The notes beneath the pieces are model-generated. The model saw nothing but the letters and a program-made list of their open reading frames with translations. It had not been told where the DNA came from and did no database searches. From positions 496,001 through 560,000 of the forward strand of contig NZ_SRHV01000005.1 of NCBI RefSeq assembly GCF_004698125.1: DNA of 64,000 nt, read 5' to 3'. A program made the translations under genes and the position numbers. Of the stretch, positions 41,079 to 49,331 are shown in pieces; position 1 is the stretch's first letter, and the number at the start of each line of letters is the position of its first letter. This DNA comes from Halosimplex halophilum. GTDB taxonomy: Archaea; Halobacteriota; Halobacteria; Halobacteriales; Haloarculaceae.

Positions 41079-41456
41079 TTAAATCCGTCGGGGGTGGTCC
41101 GACCACGGGGCCACTCCGAGATGGTTGCCGACCGTCAGGGCGGCGAGGACGACGACGAGTCCGCCGGTCGCCAGCCCGGCGGTCCCCGCGACCGTCGCCG
41201 CGTAGGCGAGGCCGTAGACCGCGAACGCGACCGCGAGACCGACGTTGAACGCCCAGCGTTCGCGGACCCCGGGTCGAACGAGGATGGCCACGGCGAACGC
41301 GGAGACGAGCCCGCCGGTCGCGAACACGGCCGTCGTCCCGGCTCGCCAGCTCACCGCCAGCACGGCGACGGCGGCGGCGACCGCGCGGGAGCGCGGGGAG
41401 CAGACCAGCGCTCCGGCCGCGCCCCGCTCGTCGGCGGAGGGATCGGTCGGTGACAC
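41079..41456 (-). CDS. Small membrane protein, unknown
   Basis: 125 aa from a GTG, with four predicted helices (AVAAAVAVLAVSWRAG, AVFATGGLVSAFAVAILV, FNVGLAVAFAVYGLAYAATV, GGLVVVLAALTVG). No recognisable family or motif. Support comes from a good hydrophobicity pattern and codon use like the neighbours. It lies 39 bp before the start of the membrane protein at 40566-41039 in the same direction, and 63 bp after the PspAB gene. Confidence 0.55.
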   Translation of the reverse strand: MSPTDPSADERGAAGALVCSPRSRAVAAAVAVLAVSWRAGTTAVFATGGLVSAFAVAILVRPGVRERWAFNVGLAVAFAVYGLAYAATVAGTAGLATGGLVVVLAALTVGNHLGVAPWSDHPRRI

Positions 41457-41519
41457 CCGTCTCCTGTCGACTGTCGTGAAAGTAAGCCTGTCGCCGCGGC
41501 CGAGCGACGGGGGGCCGAC

Positions 41520-42125
41520 TCACTCCCAGGGGTGGTTCCCGGGTCGGTCGGGCCAGAGCGGGTACCAGTACTCCTTGTCCGGTTCGACGGTCAGCTCGCC
41601 GTCGAGGACGCTCTGGAGCTTGATCTCCGTCTGGTTGTGCCGGTCGTGGTCGCCCTCCGGCGCGAAGGGGTAGTACTTCCCCCGGCGGAACGAGTAGACC
41701 CAGTAGGCCACCCGGTCGCCCTTCTCGAAGGCGAAGACGGCGGCGAGCAGCCGCGAGCCGTAGCCCCGTTCGATGAACTCGTCGGCGGCGAAGTGGATGC
41801 TCGTCACCAGGTCCTCGGGGTCGTCGTCCGCCAGGACGACCCACTCGTAGCCGTGGTCGTCGGTGGTGAACCTGGCTTCGGTGCCGGTCTCGACCTCGCC
41901 GGCTTCGAGGATGGCCTCGACGTTCTCGACGGCGTCCTCGAAGTCCGTGCTGTCGACCTCGGCGAAACAGAGGGCGGCCGCCCCCGCCGGCTCGAACCCC
42001 AGATCGGCCTCCATCGTCATGTAGGCCGTGCTCATCCCGAAGAGATCCTCCGGGTCGGCGTCCCGGGTCGCGTCGGCCTCCGCCTTCATCCCCAGCGCGG
42101 ACTTCAGGCCGTCCAGCAGTCCCAT
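41520..42125 (-). CDS. pspAB: PspA-associated protein PspAB
   Basis: 201 aa, starting MGLLDGLKSALGMKAEAD, with the middle LFGMSTAYMTMEADLGFEPAGAAALCFAEVDSTDFEDA and the end VYSFRRGKYYPFAPEG, all as I recall for the PspAB family. In actinobacteria this gene sits with PspA and HtpX and is thought to take part in the membrane stress response. Here two HtpX-type proteases are encoded about 1-2 kb further along on the same strand, but no PspA is in the window. It is soluble (no helix). The exact role in haloarchaea is not known. Confidence 0.8.
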   Translation of the reverse strand: MGLLDGLKSALGMKAEADATRDADPEDLFGMSTAYMTMEADLGFEPAGAAALCFAEVDSTDFEDAVENVEAILEAGEVETGTEARFTTDDHGYEWVVLADDDPEDLVTSIHFAADEFIERGYGSRLLAAVFAFEKGDRVAYWVYSFRRGKYYPFAPEGDHDRHNQTEIKLQSVLDGELTVEPDKEYWYPLWPDRPGNHPWE

Positions 42126-42227
42126 GCCCGTTCCTTCGGCCGAGCGCCTAAAAGTCGCTTCCCTCCGGCGGTCGCTCGCTGCCGCCGGTCCGACGGTTTC
42201 CCCGCCGGTTCGTCGGGCGCGACCGGC

Positions 42228-43034
42228 CTACTCGTCCCAGGGCGCGCCCTCGAAGTCGATCTCCCGGTGGCCCCGATCCAGCTCGGCGATCCGGTCCAGG
42301 TCCTCGTCGTCCAGATCCACGTCGTAGGCGCCCCAGTTGTCGCGGATGTGCTCGGCGCCGGTGGCCTTCGGGATCGCCGCGACGCTGTCCAGCGACAGGA
42401 ACCACGCCAGCGTCACCTGCGGGACGGTCGCGTCGTGTTTCTCCGCGATGTCCCGGAGCACGGGATCGTCCAGCACCTCCGTCCGCGCCAGCGGCGAGTA
42501 GGCGACGACGGTGTGGCCGTGCTCGCGCGCGTACTCCCGCAGTTCCGCCTGCTGGAGGTACGGGTGCATCTCCACCTGGTTCGCGAAGACCGGCGCGTCG
42601 AGCACCGCCCTCGCTTCGTCGAGGTGGCGCGGTTCGAAGTTCGAGACGCCGACGTGGCGAATCGCCCCCTCGTCGTACAGTTGCTGGAACGCCGAGAGCG
42701 TCCCCTCGGGGTCGTAGGCCTCCGTCGGCCAGTGGACGTACAGGAGGTCGAGGTAGTCGACGCCCAGCCGCTCCAGGCTCTCCTCGGCGGTGGCGAGCAC
42801 GTCGTCGTGCGCGAGGTTTGCGGTGTCGACCTTCGTCGCCAGGAAGACCTCCTCGCGCGGTACGTCGGCCTCGGCGATCCCGCGACCGACGTACTCCTCG
42901 TTCTCGTAGGCCTGTGCGGTGTCGATATTTCGGTACCCGAGTTCCAGCGCGGTCTTCACGCTCTCGGCGCACTGCTCGGGGTCGGTGTTCTGCCAGGTGC
43001 CCAGTCCGAGCCGGTGCAGGTCGAGTTCGCTCAT
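42228..43034 (-). CDS. Aldo/keto reductase
   Basis: 268 aa. TIM-barrel NADPH-dependent reductase. The catalytic tetrad is visible: Asp and Tyr in IDTAQAYENEEYVG, Lys in EVFLATKVDTAN, His in LLYVHWPTEAY. The C-terminal NADP-binding motif is AIPKATGAEHIRDN. Length fits the short AKR form. Substrate not predictable; typical of 2,5-diketogluconate-reductase-like subfamily. It lies between the PspAB gene and the HtpX-like gene on the same strand, with gaps of 102 and 61 bp. Confidence 0.92.
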   Translation of the reverse strand: MSELDLHRLGLGTWQNTDPEQCAESVKTALELGYRNIDTAQAYENEEYVGRGIAEADVPREEVFLATKVDTANLAHDDVLATAEESLERLGVDYLDLLYVHWPTEAYDPEGTLSAFQQLYDEGAIRHVGVSNFEPRHLDEARAVLDAPVFANQVEMHPYLQQAELREYAREHGHTVVAYSPLARTEVLDDPVLRDIAEKHDATVPQVTLAWFLSLDSVAAIPKATGAEHIRDNWGAYDVDLDDEDLDRIAELDRGHREIDFEGAPWDE

Positions 43035-43095
43035 GTATTCCGGATCCCTTGGTCGCCGCGCCCCTAACGGCTGGGGAACCGGCCCGTCTCTCCCC

Positions 43096-43971
43096 CTACG
43101 CCGTCCCTTCCATCTCGGCCGCCAGCTCCCGCAGTTTCCGGATCCGCTTGTGCGTCGGCGGGTGCGTCCCGGGCAGCCCGAGCGAGGGCGACGGGACGAT
43201 GCAGAAGGCGTTGAACCCGGCCATCGAGCGCATGTCCTCGTCGGGCGGCTCCGGCAGGCCGTGCAACTCGGCGAGCGCCTCCGCCAGCGCGACCGGCTTG
43301 CCCGTGATCGCCACGGCGCCGCGGTCGGCGGCGTACTCGCGGTACCGCGAGAGGACGAGCGTCCCCGGCAGGCTCACGACCAGCAGCGGGAGGCTCAAAA
43401 GCGCCAGGAACACCGCAGCGCCGAAGTAGCCCAGCACGATGGCCCAGCCGTTCATCCCCTCCAGGGCCGTCGAGAGCATCGCCAGCGCGACCGTCGCCGG
43501 GAACCCCGCCACGGTCAGCACCGAGGAGTCGCCGTTCTTGACGTGGGCGAGTTCGTGCGCGAGGACGGCCTCCAGTTGCTCGTCGTCGAGCTCCTTCAGC
43601 AGCCCGAGCGTCACGCAGACGACGGTGCGATTGCCCGTGCCGGCGGACATCGCGTTCGGCTCGTCGCTGGGGATCACGGCGACGGGCGGGCGCGGCACGT
43701 CGGCCTGCCTGGAGAGTCGCTCGACGGCGTCGAACAGTTCGGGGTGGTCCTCCCGTTCGATGGCGACGGCCTTCGTCGCGATGTAGGCCAGCCGGTCGGC
43801 CTCGAACACGAGCCCCCCGAGGACCGCCAGGAGGACGCCGCAGACGACCAGCGCGCCGGCGGGCGGGAGGAGCCAGACCACCGGCCCGAGCAGCGCGGCG
43901 TAGCCGAGGAGGGCCAGCCCCAGGGCGAGGGCCATCCGGCGGGTCAGGCGGCTGTCGGTCTGCCACTCCAT
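43096..43971 (-). CDS. HtpX-like M48 membrane metalloprotease (second copy)
   Basis: 291 aa. Two N-terminal helices, the cytosolic zinc motif HELAHVKNGD (HExxH), two further helices and the third zinc ligand Glu in YREYAADRGAVAITGKP. The C-terminal HPPTHKRIRKL motif is characteristic. The core sequence matches the protein encoded at 44082-44963, so the two are paralogues. Bacterial HtpX degrades damaged membrane proteins. The start ATG gives MEWQTDSRLTRRMA, close to the paralogue's MEWKTDWGLRGRM. Proteolytic quality control of the membrane is inferred. Confidence 0.9.
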   Translation of the reverse strand: MEWQTDSRLTRRMALALGLALLGYAALLGPVVWLLPPAGALVVCGVLLAVLGGLVFEADRLAYIATKAVAIEREDHPELFDAVERLSRQADVPRPPVAVIPSDEPNAMSAGTGNRTVVCVTLGLLKELDDEQLEAVLAHELAHVKNGDSSVLTVAGFPATVALAMLSTALEGMNGWAIVLGYFGAAVFLALLSLPLLVVSLPGTLVLSRYREYAADRGAVAITGKPVALAEALAELHGLPEPPDEDMRSMAGFNAFCIVPSPSLGLPGTHPPTHKRIRKLRELAAEMEGTA

Positions 43972-44081
43972 ACGGGACGTTCACTCTCGCTGACTTATGA
44001 GTCTTCGGTCGAACGGGCGACAGTCCCGACGAAAGCGACGATTCGGACGGACACGACGACAAGCGACGGACGGGCGGCCGC

Positions 44082-44963
44082 TCAGGCGGTCTCCATCTCG
44101 CCGGCGAGGTCCTGCAGGCGCTCGACGCGGCGCTCGGTGGTCGGGTGGGTCCGGAAGAGGTTCGCGATGACGCCCGAGTCGATGGGGACGATGAAGAAGG
44201 CGTTCATCTCGGACTGCTCGCGCAGGTCCTCCTTCGGCACGCGGTCCATACGGCTGTCGATGGTCATCAGCGCGGAGGCCAGCGCCGCGGGCTTGCCGGT
44301 GATGGCGGCGCCGCCGCGGTCGGCGGCGTACTCGCGGTACCGCGAGAGCGCGCGGATGAGCAGGAACGAGACGATCCAGACCACCAGCGAGGCGACGACG
44401 GCGACGATGATCCCGCCGCCCCCGCCCTGGCGGTTGCGACCCCCGCCGCCGAACAGGAACCCCCACCGGAGGATGAACATCGCGATGGTCGCCAGGAACG
44501 ACGCGATGGTCATCACCGCCACGTCGCGGTTCTTGACGTGCGCGAGCTCGTGGGCCATCACGCCCTCCAGTTCCTCCTGGTCGAGCGTCTCTAGGAGCCC
44601 CGTGGTCACCGCGACGGTCGCCGACTTCTGCGAGCGCCCCGTCGCGAAGGCGTTGGGCGTGCGGGTGTCCGCGACGGCCACGGTGGGCTTCGGCAGGTCG
44701 GCCTGCTGGGAGAGCCGGCCGACCATCCGGTGTAGCTCGGGGTACTCCTCCTCGGAGACCTCGCGGGCGCCCATGCTCCGCAGCGCCAGCTTGTCGCTGA
44801 AGAAAAACTGCGCGATCAGGAAGACGCTCATGAAGCCGACGATGAGTACGAACGACTGGTTGGTCCACAGCAACACGCCGAGGAAGGCGATGTACAGCGC
44901 CGCGAGCAGGAACATCGTGAAGAACATCCGCCCGCGGAGTCCCCAGTCGGTTTTCCACTCCAT
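44082..44963 (-). CDS. htpX: HtpX M48 membrane metalloprotease
   Basis: 293 aa. MEWKTDWGLRGRM starts the family-typical N-terminus, with two membrane helices, then the zinc motif HELAHVKNRDVAVMTIASFLATIAMF, a Gly-rich loop (GGGGRNRQGGGGG) and the Glu ligand region YREYAADRGGAAITGKP, ending with THPTTERRVERLQDLA. The ATG at 44963 is selected over one ten codons upstream because it matches the paralogue's start exactly. It is the first of a run of five genes on the same strand: HtpX, HtpX-like, AKR, PspAB and a membrane protein. Confidence 0.92.
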   Translation of the reverse strand: MEWKTDWGLRGRMFFTMFLLAALYIAFLGVLLWTNQSFVLIVGFMSVFLIAQFFFSDKLALRSMGAREVSEEEYPELHRMVGRLSQQADLPKPTVAVADTRTPNAFATGRSQKSATVAVTTGLLETLDQEELEGVMAHELAHVKNRDVAVMTIASFLATIAMFILRWGFLFGGGGRNRQGGGGGIIVAVVASLVVWIVSFLLIRALSRYREYAADRGGAAITGKPAALASALMTIDSRMDRVPKEDLREQSEMNAFFIVPIDSGVIANLFRTHPTTERRVERLQDLAGEMETA

Positions 44964-45047
44964 AGGGAAAGTAGGGGCCGGCCGCCATATCAATCACTCG
45001 TGTCACTCGCCGGCACGGCGCCCCGCGAAGGCGATCCCTTCGACCCC

Positions 45048-45878
45048 TCATTCGAGCGAATCGCGGATCGCACCGGCGACGCGTCCCCGGACCGAGAACT
45101 CCGCGCACCGGTCGTCGAACACCTCGCGGGCACTCTCGGCCGCGTCCCCGTCCACCGAGAACTCGACGCCCGGGTAGGTCACGTCCCAGAGGACGAGCGG
45201 GTACGGCGGCGCCGGGGCGACGCCCTCCGGCCCGTCCACGACCGCTTCGCCGAGCACGCGGTCGACCTTCGAGAACTCGGACTCGCCGCGTCCGATCTCG
45301 ACGGCGAGCCCGACGACCCGCCTAACCAGCTGTCGGGCGAACCCACCTGCTCCGAGACGCGCGACGAGAAAATCGCCGTCGCGTTCGACCGTCGCCGACA
45401 GGTTCCGGACCGTCCCGGTCTCGTCCGGCGTGAGGTTGTGGAAGTCGTGTTCGCCGGCGAGCCGGTCGAACGCATCCCGAATCCGACTCTCGTCGATCGC
45501 CCCCTCGTCACCGTCGCGAGGCGCGTACAGGTGATAGCGATAGGTGCGCGACTCGGCGTCGTGCGTGGCGTGAAAGTCCGGATCCACGTCGGCGCCGGCC
45601 CACGCCCGGATCGAGGCCGGGAGTTCGCTGTTGAGCGCCCGCGGCGAGAGCCACCCCGGCGCCGCGAACGCCACCGTCTGCGCGCGCGCCGAGACTCCCG
45701 CGTCGGTCCGCCCCGCCGCGGCGTACCCCTCGGGCTTGTCCGTCCCGTCGTCCAGCACGCCCAGGTCCCGGAGGGCGTCGAACAGGGCGTCCTCGACGGT
45801 TGGCACGTCGGGCTGGCGCTGGAACCCGTGGAACGGCCGGCCGTCGTAGGCGACGCGGTAGGCGCGCAGTTCCGGCAT
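45048..45878 (-). CDS. truA: tRNA pseudouridine(38-40) synthase
   Basis: 276 aa. TruA converts uridines 38-40 of the anticodon arm. The catalytic Asp is in the GRTDAGVSARAQ motif, preceded by AYRVAYDGRPFHGFQRQPDVPTVEDAL. The second family motif is RTYRYHLYAPRDG, and the C-terminal half has FARQLVRRVVGLAVEIGRG. Length is typical for archaeal TruA. The ATG at 45878 gives the expected first strand MPELRAYRVAYDG. It is adjacent to a SHOCT gene upstream (48 bp) in the same direction. Confidence 0.94.
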   Translation of the reverse strand: MPELRAYRVAYDGRPFHGFQRQPDVPTVEDALFDALRDLGVLDDGTDKPEGYAAAGRTDAGVSARAQTVAFAAPGWLSPRALNSELPASIRAWAGADVDPDFHATHDAESRTYRYHLYAPRDGDEGAIDESRIRDAFDRLAGEHDFHNLTPDETGTVRNLSATVERDGDFLVARLGAGGFARQLVRRVVGLAVEIGRGESEFSKVDRVLGEAVVDGPEGVAPAPPYPLVLWDVTYPGVEFSVDGDAAESAREVFDDRCAEFSVRGRVAGAIRDSLE

Positions 45879-45926
45879 CGCTCGCGCTTCGCGGGAGCGG
45901 ACCTTGTCGGTTTCGGGGCGGTTCGG

Positions 45927-46505
45927 TCAGGAAGTTTCGGAGACGCGGTCGGGTACGTCTTCGCCGAGTACGTCCAGCCGGCTGCGGTACTCCTCGTCGT
46001 CGATCTCCCCGCGAGCGTATCGCTCCCGGAGGATCGCCACCGGGTCGCGCTCACCGTCGTCCGGGTTCCCGTCGCCGATGCTCGGGTCGACGGCCCCGGG
46101 ACCGTCCTCGACGACGCGCTCGACGCGGCGCTCGAACTCGTCGAGCGAGAGCGCGCCGGCGGCGTAGCGGGCGCGCAACTCCTCGATCACCACGTCGTCG
46201 TCCGTCACCTCGTAGGCGTCGAGGCGGTCGGCGACCGTGGCGACCAGCCCGAGCAGAACGACGGCGCCGAGACCGCCCATCTGCCAGGGCGCCAGCCCGA
46301 CGACGGTAGGGAAGACGGCCGGGAGAACCGGCCCGACCAGCGTCCAGAGTAGCGCGAGCACCACCAGCGCCGTCAGGTCCGCGTCATCGCGCGAGCCGCG
46401 ACCGCGGACGGCGCTCCGGACGCGACCCCAGTGGAGTGACCCGTCCGGCTCCGTGGCGACGCGACCGACGCGCTGCCAGTCGATCCCGTCCTCGTCGTCG
46501 CCCAT
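45927..46505 (-). CDS. SHOCT-domain membrane protein
   Basis: 192 aa. Two helices (LTALVVLALLWTLVGPVL and MGGLGAVVLLGLVATVA) are followed by two tandem C-terminal SHOCT-like motifs, ELRARYAAGALSLDEFERRVERV and LRERYARGEIDDEEYRSRLDVL. SHOCT motifs are short helical segments at protein ends, thought to mediate oligomerisation or targeting. The N-terminus is acidic and cytoplasmic (GDDEDGIDWQRVGRV). Function unknown. Transcribed toward truA. Confidence 0.82.
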   Translation of the reverse strand: MGDDEDGIDWQRVGRVATEPDGSLHWGRVRSAVRGRGSRDDADLTALVVLALLWTLVGPVLPAVFPTVVGLAPWQMGGLGAVVLLGLVATVADRLDAYEVTDDDVVIEELRARYAAGALSLDEFERRVERVVEDGPGAVDPSIGDGNPDDGERDPVAILRERYARGEIDDEEYRSRLDVLGEDVPDRVSETS

Positions 46506-46624
46506 CGATCGCGGGAACGAACGTCAGTGCAATGACCGTTGTGACTCTCCCCGCGTGGCCGTCCATTCGACTCGCCTCCCGGCCGACCCAATACTGAAGC
46601 GGTCGCGAACCGTTACGGACGGGT

Positions 46625-46792
46625 ATGGGCGAGCGTTCCAGCGATCGTGACGAGAACGAACACTCGCTGTACGGGCTGGTCGGGATGCTGAGCGACGAGG
46701 AGGTCGAACAGTTGCGGGCGGCGTCCGCGCGATTCCGCGAGGATCTCGACGCCGCGATGGAGCGGGCCGACGATCACGCGAACTCGTCGTAG
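46625..46792 (+). CDS. Small helical protein, probable gene
   Basis: A 55-codon ORF (MGERSSDRDENEHSLYGLVGML, then SDEEVEQLRAASARFREDLDAAMERADDH) on the strand opposite hisS. The translation has an acidic composition and a credible amphipathic helix with codon use like real genes. It overlaps the 3' end of hisS by 19 bp (46774-46792). It stands in the space between the SHOCT gene (start 46505) and hisS. The ATG follows GGACGGGT. No homologue is recognised; homology would settle it. Confidence 0.5.
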   Translation: MGERSSDRDENEHSLYGLVGMLSDEEVEQLRAASARFREDLDAAMERADDHANSS

Positions 46793-48084
46793 GTCGGCCG
46801 CTCGCTGTCGCCGGGGAACTCGTCGACCGGCACGTTCGTCTGGTCGCCGCTCTCCATGTCCTTGACCGTCACCTCGTCGTTCTCCAGGTCGCGCTCGCCG
46901 ACGATGACGACCGTCTCGGCGTCGATGGAGTCGGCGTAGTTCATCTGCGCGCCGAACGACCGGTCGCTCACGTCCGTCTCGACGACGTGGCCGCGCTCGC
47001 GCAACTCGCGCGCGATACGCGAGGCCACCGGGCGCACGTCGCCGACCTGCAGGACGTAGTAGTCCGTCGAGATGCCCTCGCCCGGCCAGGCGTCGTGGGT
47101 CTGGAGGAGCAGCGGCAGCGTCGAGTTCATCACGCCGATGCCGACGCCGACCGCCGGCGTGGGCTGGCCGCCGAACTCCTCGATGAGGTGGTCGTAGCGC
47201 CCGCCGCCGAAGATCGAGCGGGAGACCTCGCCTGAGGCGTCGAAACACTCGAAGACGACGCCGGTGTAGTAGTCCAGCCCGCGCGCGGTCGTCAGGCTCA
47301 CGTCGCAGTACTCCCGGACGCCGAAGTCCTCGGCCGCCGCGAGCACGTTCTCCAGGTTCTCGACCGCGGCCGCGAGGTCGTCGCTGTCGGAGAAATCGGT
47401 GAGCGCGGAGAGGTCGTCGTCGCCGGCGACGAGCAGGTCGTCGAACTCCCGGGCCTGGTCGTAGGACAGCCCCGCGTCGGAGAGCAGGCCCAGGTACTCC
47501 TCGCGCTCGACCTTCGCGCGCTTGTCGACGGCGCGGATCGCCTCGGTGGTGTCCACGTCGGCGTCGAACGACCGCAGGAGTTCCCCGAGGATGTCGCGGT
47601 GGGAGACGCGGAACTCGAACTCCGAGCCGTCGAGCCCGAGGTTGGTCAGCGAGTCGGCGGCAAAGGCTAACACCTCGGCGTCCGCTTCGGGTTCCGAGGA
47701 GCCGAAGATGTCGGCGTTGGTCTGGTAGAGCTCGCGAAAGCGGCCCTGCTGGACCTGCTCGTAGCGCCAGAACGGCCGCGTCGAGAACCACTTGATCGGC
47801 TTCGACAGCGCCTGCTGTTTCGCGACGACCATCCGCGCGACGGTGGGCGTCAGTTCGGGGGTGAGCGTGACGTGGCGCCCGCCCTTGTCCTCGAAGTCGT
47901 ACAGTTCGTCGACGATGTCCTCGCCGCTCTTGTCGGTCCACATCTCCGCCGGCTCCAGAGCCGGCGTCGACGTCTCCCGGAAGCCGTAGGCCCGGGCGGT
48001 GTCTTCGATCGTGTCGATGACCTCCCGGAGCGGGGCCATCTCGTCGGGGTAGAAATCGGTGAACCCCTTCAGTCCCTCGTACAT
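46774..48084 (-). CDS. hisS: Histidyl-tRNA synthetase
   Basis: 436 aa. Class II synthetase: MYEGLKGFTDFYPDEM start, motif 1 region (LTPELTPTVARMVVAK), motif 2 (FRELYQTNADIFG), the histidine-binding ARGLDYYTGVVFECFDASG (the RGLDYYTG signature) and motif 3 GIGVMNSTLPLL. The C-terminal anticodon domain covers YYVLQVGDVRPVASRIAREL. The ATG at 48084 is preferred to one ten codons upstream because MYEGLKGF begins the conserved part. The reading frame is intact. Confidence 0.95.
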   Translation of the reverse strand: MYEGLKGFTDFYPDEMAPLREVIDTIEDTARAYGFRETSTPALEPAEMWTDKSGEDIVDELYDFEDKGGRHVTLTPELTPTVARMVVAKQQALSKPIKWFSTRPFWRYEQVQQGRFRELYQTNADIFGSSEPEADAEVLAFAADSLTNLGLDGSEFEFRVSHRDILGELLRSFDADVDTTEAIRAVDKRAKVEREEYLGLLSDAGLSYDQAREFDDLLVAGDDDLSALTDFSDSDDLAAAVENLENVLAAAEDFGVREYCDVSLTTARGLDYYTGVVFECFDASGEVSRSIFGGGRYDHLIEEFGGQPTPAVGVGIGVMNSTLPLLLQTHDAWPGEGISTDYYVLQVGDVRPVASRIARELRERGHVVETDVSDRSFGAQMNYADSIDAETVVIVGERDLENDEVTVKDMESGDQTNVPVDEFPGDSERPTYDEFA

Positions 48085-48162
48085 ACCCCGTGGTTCGGCG
48101 AGGGGTCGCTTCAACCTGTCCGTGTGGGGCGAGCCGTCCGTCGCGTCGAGATCTCCAGCCCG

Positions 48163-48588
48163 TCAGTCACTCGCGTCGGATTCCGCGGAGCTGTCGTACA
48201 TGGTTTCGAACTCCCGTTCGCCGCGGATCAGGTCCTCGACGCCGTCGGCGAGCACGACTTCACCGAAGACGGTCGCTCGGTAGTACGTGTAGAGTCCATC
48301 CTGTCCGCGTTCGGTCCGCTGGCGCTTCTCGACGAGACCCACGTCGACGAGTTCGTTGAGGTGGTAGTGGAGCGTGCTGTCGTCGATATCCATCGCCGCT
48401 TCGAGTTCGGTCGGGCTCATATCCCCTCCATGAACCAGTCGATAGAGGACTTCGTACCGAGTTCTGTGGCCGACAGCGGCGTGCATAGCGAGGTACTCGT
48501 CGAGCGAGAGGACACTGTCCGCCGGCAGCAACTCCTCCGGGTCGTCCGGGAAGCCGTTCTCCGCCCCCGACGTGTGGTCGATCGCCAT
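48163..48588 (-). CDS. ArsR-like winged-helix regulator, divergent to the deoxyribosyltransferase-like gene
   Basis: 141 aa. The DNA-binding domain is HAAVGHRTRYEVLYRLVHGGDMSPTELEAAMDIDDSTLHYHLNELVDVGLVEKRQR, a winged helix of the ArsR/GntR-like haloarchaeal type, with the wing TERGQDGLYTYYRATVFG. The tail LADGVEDLIRGEREF is helical. The start ATG at 48588 is taken; an in-frame extension to 48651 lacks protein-like sequence. Codon use has more A/T at third positions than in the neighbours (hisS, S19e). It is 97 bp upstream of the divergently transcribed gene at 48686, so it may control that gene and itself. Confidence 0.82.
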   Translation of the reverse strand: MAIDHTSGAENGFPDDPEELLPADSVLSLDEYLAMHAAVGHRTRYEVLYRLVHGGDMSPTELEAAMDIDDSTLHYHLNELVDVGLVEKRQRTERGQDGLYTYYRATVFGEVVLADGVEDLIRGEREFETMYDSSAESDASD

Positions 48589-48656
48589 CTCGTGATCGAG
48601 TAGTGGACGAGCGAACTTAGCTGTTCTCAAGCCGACGATCGCTGAAAACACCGTAC

Positions 48657-48664
48657 TTTATAAA
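48657..48664 (+). promoter_or_regulatory. TATA-like box for the gene at 48686
   Basis: TTTATAAA, a strong palindromic TATA box, sits 22-29 bp before the ATG at 48686, in the 97-bp divergent space shared with the HTH gene. Consistent with leaderless transcription. Confidence 0.6.
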
Positions 48665-48685
48665 TTGTGCGGCGGAAAGACGGGT

Positions 48686-49306
48686 ATGTCCGCGGAGATA
48701 ACGCGTGAATCGATCGCCGAGCAGCTGGGGGGCGTGAAATACGACCAATTTCTGTTCTACCTGATGGGGCCGTACAAGTCGTTTAACCTCAACTACGTGC
48801 TTAGCGAGGAGGAACGCGAGGGGATCGATATCGAAGATCTCCCGGGGCCGATACGGCGGCTGTTCCGAAACAGAGACGACATCGACGCAGCACAGCGGCT
48901 CTTGCGACGGGTACAGGGAAAACTCCGGACGGACCCGGGAGTGAACGCGTTTCTGGCGCTCGATATCGGGGTCGATACCGACGACGTGGACGCGGCGACC
49001 CAGAGTATCGAGTTCACGCGATGTAGTAACGCGACGGCATTCGTACTCCCGTTTCTCGGACATAACTTCGGTGTCGGTGAGGAGGCCGGGAGCGTGCTCG
49101 AAGCGCTTTCGGAAACGCACGGGGATCGGCTGGTGTTCGTTCGCGAAGAAGACGTGACGAGCGCCATGATCCGGTCGGCTACGGTACGCTGGGACCTACA
49201 GGTGGAGACCTACGAGACGGAGGCGGAACTCGTCGCGAAGCTGCGGCGGTTCGCCGGGAGGATCATGCAGCGTGAACGCCGCGGTGACCTCGATCGGCTC
49301 GACTGA
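48686..49306 (+). CDS. Uncharacterised protein with nucleoside deoxyribosyltransferase-like features
   Basis: 206 aa, no named family assigned with confidence. The pattern FLFYLMGPYKSFN (residues 22-34) resembles the first strand and loop of the nucleoside 2-deoxyribosyltransferase (NDT) group, whose members start with Y-x-x-G-P; a later stretch ATAFVLPFLGHNFGVGEEAGSVLEALSE (117-142) resembles the second-half motif with a nucleophilic Glu after a small-residue loop (here GVGEE). The middle (residues 40-85) is a charged helical insertion. A short Leu/Arg-rich tail ends it. TIR domains are distant relatives of NDT. DNA or nucleotide processing is inference. GC content is lower than in the flanking genes. 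Confidence 0.75.
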   Translation: MSAEITRESIAEQLGGVKYDQFLFYLMGPYKSFNLNYVLSEEEREGIDIEDLPGPIRRLFRNRDDIDAAQRLLRRVQGKLRTDPGVNAFLALDIGVDTDDVDAATQSIEFTRCSNATAFVLPFLGHNFGVGEEAGSVLEALSETHGDRLVFVREEDVTSAMIRSATVRWDLQVETYETEAELVAKLRRFAGRIMQRERRGDLDRLD

Positions 49307-49331
49307 GAGGCGCCTGGGGCCGGGTATCGGA

